The notes beneath the pieces are model-generated. The model was given only the letters and a program-made list of their open reading frames with translations, was not told the origin of the DNA and made no database searches. The position numbers were made by a program, and so were the translations under genes. 64,000 nucleotides of DNA from Xylanimonas cellulosilytica (GTDB lineage Bacteria; Actinomycetota; Actinomycetes; Actinomycetales; Actinomycetaceae): contig JVKM01000061.1 in NCBI GenBank assembly GCA_001072465.1, positions 26,759-90,758 of the forward strand. The letters are read 5' to 3'. The stretch's first letter is position 1; each line of letters begins with the position of its first letter. Positions 61,208 to 64,000 of the stretch are shown here, one piece after another.

Positions 61208-61593
61208 GGCTCCCAATCAGGATCCAGCGCCGCCGTGCTCGCGGCTGGAAGATGCCCGCGCACACGAAGTATGTAGGGCGAGGAAGCCTATACGGTAATC
61301 CGTTCAGGGTTGCGCGGTCGGCGCGTGAGCTCGAAGAGGGCGGTGAGTGTATCGTCGCGTCTCCTACGGAGGCTGTGGAGCGTTTTCGCGCGTGGATCGA
61401 GGGAACGAGAGAGGGCCGATTTGTCGCCGGGTGTGCGGCGCGGAACCTCTGGGGCCTGGACCTAGCGTGCTGGTGCCCAGCGGATCAGCCGTGTCATGCA
61501 GATGTGCTCTTAGAGATCGCAAACCCACGCGGTGAGGGTGAGTTCAAGAACCGCTATTACAGGATGTGGGACCGAGACGAGGCCGCAGAATGA
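61204..61593 (+). CDS. DUF4326 domain protein
   Basis: 129 residues. KYVGRGSLYGNPFRV followed by AVERFRAWI and LACWCPADQPCHADVL are the DUF4326 signature, a small domain common in phages and of unknown function, with conserved Cys/His at the end that may bind metal. Coupled by ATGA to both neighbours. Confidence 0.75.
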   Translation: MRLPIRIQRRRARGWKMPAHTKYVGRGSLYGNPFRVARSARELEEGGECIVASPTEAVERFRAWIEGTREGRFVAGCAARNLWGLDLACWCPADQPCHADVLLEIANPRGEGEFKNRYYRMWDRDEAAE

Positions 61594-62930
61594 CAACTGT
61601 CGGCAGTCTCTTCACGGGCTATGGAGGGCTGGATATGGCCGTGCGTATGGCTCTTGATCCGTCGGCGCGGGTCGCGTGGACGAGCGATGTTGAGCCGGGG
61701 CCGTGCAGGCTGGCTGAGGTGCGGTGGCCGGGTGTCCCGAACCTGGGCGACATCACGCAGGTCGATTGGTCGGATGTTGAGCCGGTCGATGTCATCTGCG
61801 GTGGATCGCCCTGTCAGGATCTGAGCCTCGCTGGTCGCCGTGCGGGCATGGCCTCGGGGACGAGATCGGGCCTGTGGGAGTCGATGTTCGAGGCAATCAA
61901 GACGCTGCGCCCGCGTCTAGTCGTGTGGGAAAACGTGCGAGGAGCATTAACAAGTGGAGCATTTAGTCTGGTGGAATCAGAGAAGGGACTGCTGGGAAAC
62001 CGAGCAGATGGACCTCTTCTCCGCGCGGCCGGCCGTGTGGTCGGAGACCTGGCCTCCGTCGGGTATGACGCGCAATGGTGTACTTTACGCGCTTCCGACG
62101 TCGGTGCCCCTCACCAGCGAGAGCGCCTGTTCCTTGTTGGCAACCCCGCAGGCGAACCTTGGCAGCTGCGGGGGATCGCAGGAGCCGGAGAAGCGGCGGG
62201 CCGGGGGTCACTCGGTGAGTCTCGCAGATCAGATCGAGCACCTAGTGCCTTGATCCCGACGCCGACTGCTTCGGACCATAAGGCGGGGAGGCATCAGGAG
62301 GGTACGGGCATGAGCCTGTCGCAGGCGGTGCAGATGCTGCCGACGCCGGTCGCGCAGCCCTCGGGCAATTCGCCCGAGGCGCACCTCCGTAAGAAGCCAG
62401 GCCGCGCACAGGTCACCGACCTAGCGATCCTCGTCGAGCATGGCTTGCTGGCAACGGGAGGGCTCCTGCCGACGCCGCAGGCGACGAACGCGACGGCGTC
62501 CTCGACCGGCTACGGGGCGAATCTGCACGAGGTGGCGCGCGAGCTGCTGCCGACTCCGTCTGCGTCGGATGCAATTATGGGCCTTCCTCGGACGAGCGGG
62601 AGGCCACCTGAGAAAGCGACGAAGCTCGCGACGCGCCTTGAGTACACCGACTTTGGGATGTACGCGCCAGCGATCGCGCGCTGGGAGAAGGCGCTCGGTC
62701 GTCCGGCTCCAGCGCCGACTGTCCCACCGACTCGCGAGGGGGGGCGAGCACGCCTCTCAACGAAGTTTGTCGAGTGGCTCATGGGATTGCCCGAAGGGCA
62801 TGTGACCGGCGAGGATCTCGGCCTGACACGCGAGCAGCAGTTCCGGCTCCTCGGAAACGGCGTAGTCCCACAGCAGGGCGCAGCCGCTATCTACCAGCTC
62901 ACCAAAATCGCCATTGAGGAGGCAGCATGA
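61590..62930 (+). CDS. Phage-type C5 cytosine DNA methyltransferase
   Basis: 446 residues. SAM motif I LFTGYGGLDMAV, motif IV GGSPCQDLSLAG (catalytic Cys), motif VI VVWENVRGA, motif VIII RERLFLVGN and motif X LLGNGVVPQQGAAAI are intact, so it should be active. The target-recognition part (about residues 210-340) has repeated LLPTP-type phrases and is low complexity, as in many actinophage enzymes. No restriction enzyme lies beside it, so protection of the element's DNA from host restriction is a likely role. Confidence 0.88.
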   Translation: MTTVGSLFTGYGGLDMAVRMALDPSARVAWTSDVEPGPCRLAEVRWPGVPNLGDITQVDWSDVEPVDVICGGSPCQDLSLAGRRAGMASGTRSGLWESMFEAIKTLRPRLVVWENVRGALTSGAFSLVESEKGLLGNRADGPLLRAAGRVVGDLASVGYDAQWCTLRASDVGAPHQRERLFLVGNPAGEPWQLRGIAGAGEAAGRGSLGESRRSDRAPSALIPTPTASDHKAGRHQEGTGMSLSQAVQMLPTPVAQPSGNSPEAHLRKKPGRAQVTDLAILVEHGLLATGGLLPTPQATNATASSTGYGANLHEVARELLPTPSASDAIMGLPRTSGRPPEKATKLATRLEYTDFGMYAPAIARWEKALGRPAPAPTVPPTREGGRARLSTKFVEWLMGLPEGHVTGEDLGLTREQQFRLLGNGVVPQQGAAAIYQLTKIAIEEAA

Positions 62931-63235
62931 CCGGCATCGACCCACTGAAGGACATCCCAGGTGTCGAGGAGTTTCAGGAGCGCGCGCTCGTCCGCGCGGT
63001 CCGACTGACTCGTGAGAACGCGGAGGCGATCGCCCGCCGCGCGCGCAAGCGTTGCGGCTTCACGCCGGACGGGCGGGTGATGCTCGTCGAGCACACCTAC
63101 ACGATCTGGGCGCTTGAGGGGGACATGATCGTCGCTCGCCCGGGCAGTATGCGTCTGTCGAACCGCATCCCGGAGGACTTCGCGGCCTGGTACACGAGGC
63201 CGGGCGAGCAACTGACTGAGGAGGATCTCGGATGA
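62927..63235 (+). CDS. Phage protein of unknown function
   Basis: 102 residues; ATGA overlaps on both sides. A helical N-terminus (VEEFQERALVRAVRLTRENA) and a beta-rich middle (GRVMLVEHTYTIWALEGDMI). No motif recognised. Confidence 0.5.
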   Translation: MTGIDPLKDIPGVEEFQERALVRAVRLTRENAEAIARRARKRCGFTPDGRVMLVEHTYTIWALEGDMIVARPGSMRLSNRIPEDFAAWYTRPGEQLTEEDLG

Positions 63236-63657
63236 GCGCGCAGCTGGTGTGGGAGTCGCGCGTCTTGCCACTGACGCGCAGCAAGCTCATCACCGCAAAC
63301 GACAAAATGCACTGGGCCGCACGCGCGCGGCTCACGAAGCAGCTCCGCCAGTGGGGCTATCTGCTCGGTCGTGAGGGTGAGGGGGTCGCGCGCCTCGGGC
63401 TGACGCATGCGCGCGTCGAGGTCGAGTTCGCCTATCCGGACCGCCGACGTCGCGACCGCAGCAACCTAGCGCCGACCGTGAAAGCACTCATGGACGGCCT
63501 CATCGATGCGGGCCTACTGCCCGATGATGCGGACCGCTTCCTCGACGGGCCGCACACAGTAATCGCGGACCACCTGGCAGGGAAGCACCTGAATATTCCG
63601 ATGTATGAGGTCCACGTCCGCGTGTACGCGGACACCGAGAAGAAAGAGAGCAAGTAA
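63232..63657 (+). CDS. RusA-type Holliday junction resolvase
   Basis: 141 residues. [19 protein letters not shown] is the RusA N-terminal signature (substrate-binding NDRMHWAKRA-type), and [20 protein letters not shown] ... [12 protein letters not shown] supplies the acidic metal ligands. It resolves junctions during phage replication and recombination. Its stop overlaps the SSB start (TAATG). Confidence 0.85.
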   Translation: MSAQLVWESRVLPLTRSKLITANDKMHWAARARLTKQLRQWGYLLGREGEGVARLGLTHARVEVEFAYPDRRRRDRSNLAPTVKALMDGLIDAGLLPDDADRFLDGPHTVIADHLAGKHLNIPMYEVHVRVYADTEKKESK

Positions 63658-64000
63658 TGGCCGGAGATACCGTCATCACTGTCATCGGTAACCTGACCGC
63701 TGACCCCGAACTGCGTTGGACGCAGTCCGGCGCCGCGGTCGCCGATTTTACGGTGGCCTCCACCCCCCGAACCTACGACCGTAACGCCGGTGAGTGGCGC
63801 GACGGCGACACCCTCTTCATGCGCTGCTCCGTGTGGCGCGAGACCGCTGAGAACGTCGCCGAGTCGCTGCGTAAGGGCATGCGCGTCATTGTTCAGGGTC
63901 GCCTCACCCAGCGCTCGTATGACACTCAGCAGGGTGAACGTCGCACGGTCGTTGAGCTGCAGGTCGACGAGGTCGGCCCCTCCCTGCGCCGCGCACGCGC
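63657..64000 (+). CDS. ssb: Single-stranded DNA-binding protein, N-terminal part
   Basis: The first ~114 residues before the window ends. [51 protein letters not shown] and [15 protein letters not shown] are the full OB-fold pattern of bacterial SSB. As it follows RusA and small phage genes it is probably the element's own copy rather than the host ssb, which is normally next to rpsF and rpsR. Confidence 0.9.
   Translation, partial: MAGDTVITVIGNLTADPELRWTQSGAAVADFTVASTPRTYDRNAGEWRDGDTLFMRCSVWRETAENVAESLRKGMRVIVQGRLTQRSYDTQQGERRTVVELQVDEVGPSLRRAR

Larger units (their letters stand above)
55261..64000. mobile_element. Prophage-like integrated element, left part (continues past window)
   Basis: Bounded on the left by the tmRNA fragment. 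Contents: divergent repressor/XRE switch with operators, excisionase-like protein, many small overlapping genes, a cell-wall-anchored protein, methyltransferase, RusA resolvase and SSB. No integrase, terminase or structural genes are in view, so a satellite or integrative plasmid cannot be excluded. Confidence 0.75.

Noticed and set aside
55261..64000. Complete prophage
   Set aside because: No integrase, terminase, portal, capsid, tail or lysis gene is inside the window; only the left, early-gene part can be claimed.

Overview
The window reads as chromosomal DNA of a high-GC actinobacterium. The GC-rich coding, GTG starts, TANNNT boxes about 6 nt before ATG starts, and the gene neighbourhoods (Lon-like protease/zincin/cyclodehydratase-like/uvrD2/nudC; clpS/DUF2017/murI/cAMP-phosphodiesterase-like MBL/rph/rdgB) all fit Actinomycetota. 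Large secreted subtilases with choline-binding-type repeats suggest an oral Actinomycetaceae member such as Schaalia; that genus call is inference.

Layout. 1-15 kb is core housekeeping: protein quality control, DNA repair, RNA and nucleotide clean-up, glutamate racemase, NAD salvage and a DEAH helicase. 15-26.4 kb is an uptake and catabolic locus. A minus-strand operon (ROK repressor, M81 metallopeptidase, ROK sugar kinase, CutC, then NagB) is divergent from a plus-strand oligopeptide ABC transporter. The combination suggests salvage of peptide-linked amino sugars. 26.4-29.3 kb holds a gene-poor stretch with two periodic repeat arrays, an HU gene, and the relic of a sugar ABC operon whose LacI regulator, operator, last-gene tail and terminator survive. 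At 29.5-31.4 kb lies a purine-type NCS2 permease fused to an OHCU-decarboxylase-like domain that lacks the expected active-site His.

31.5-50 kb is a surface-protein island. Four very large secreted minus-strand proteins share C-terminal cell-wall-binding repeats: an intact subtilase, a full-length subtilase relative that has lost its catalytic His, Ser and oxyanion Asn, a BspA-like leucine-rich-repeat protein, and a 2186-residue protein that looks like the subtilase joined to the leucine-rich-repeat protein. Two related short elements flank the first protease; a compensatory base change in a stem suggests they are paralogous small RNAs. 50.3-55.1 kb has ordinary genes (YbjQ, hydrolase, methyltransferase, a Cys-rich small protein, a CoA-disulfide-reductase/rhodanese) and a striking symmetric array of six 12-bp motifs at 19-bp steps.

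From 55.26 kb to the right edge lies an integrated phage-like element. Its left boundary is a fragment matching a tmRNA (ssrA) 3' end, followed on the minus strand by a terminator. It carries a repressor/XRE switch with three TCTAC-N4-GTAGA-type operators, an excisionase-like protein, a string of translationally coupled small genes, a wall-anchored LAKTG adhesin-like protein, a DUF4326 protein, a cytosine methyltransferase, a RusA-type resolvase and SSB (cut by the window end). No integrase or virion genes are visible, so the element continues beyond the window.
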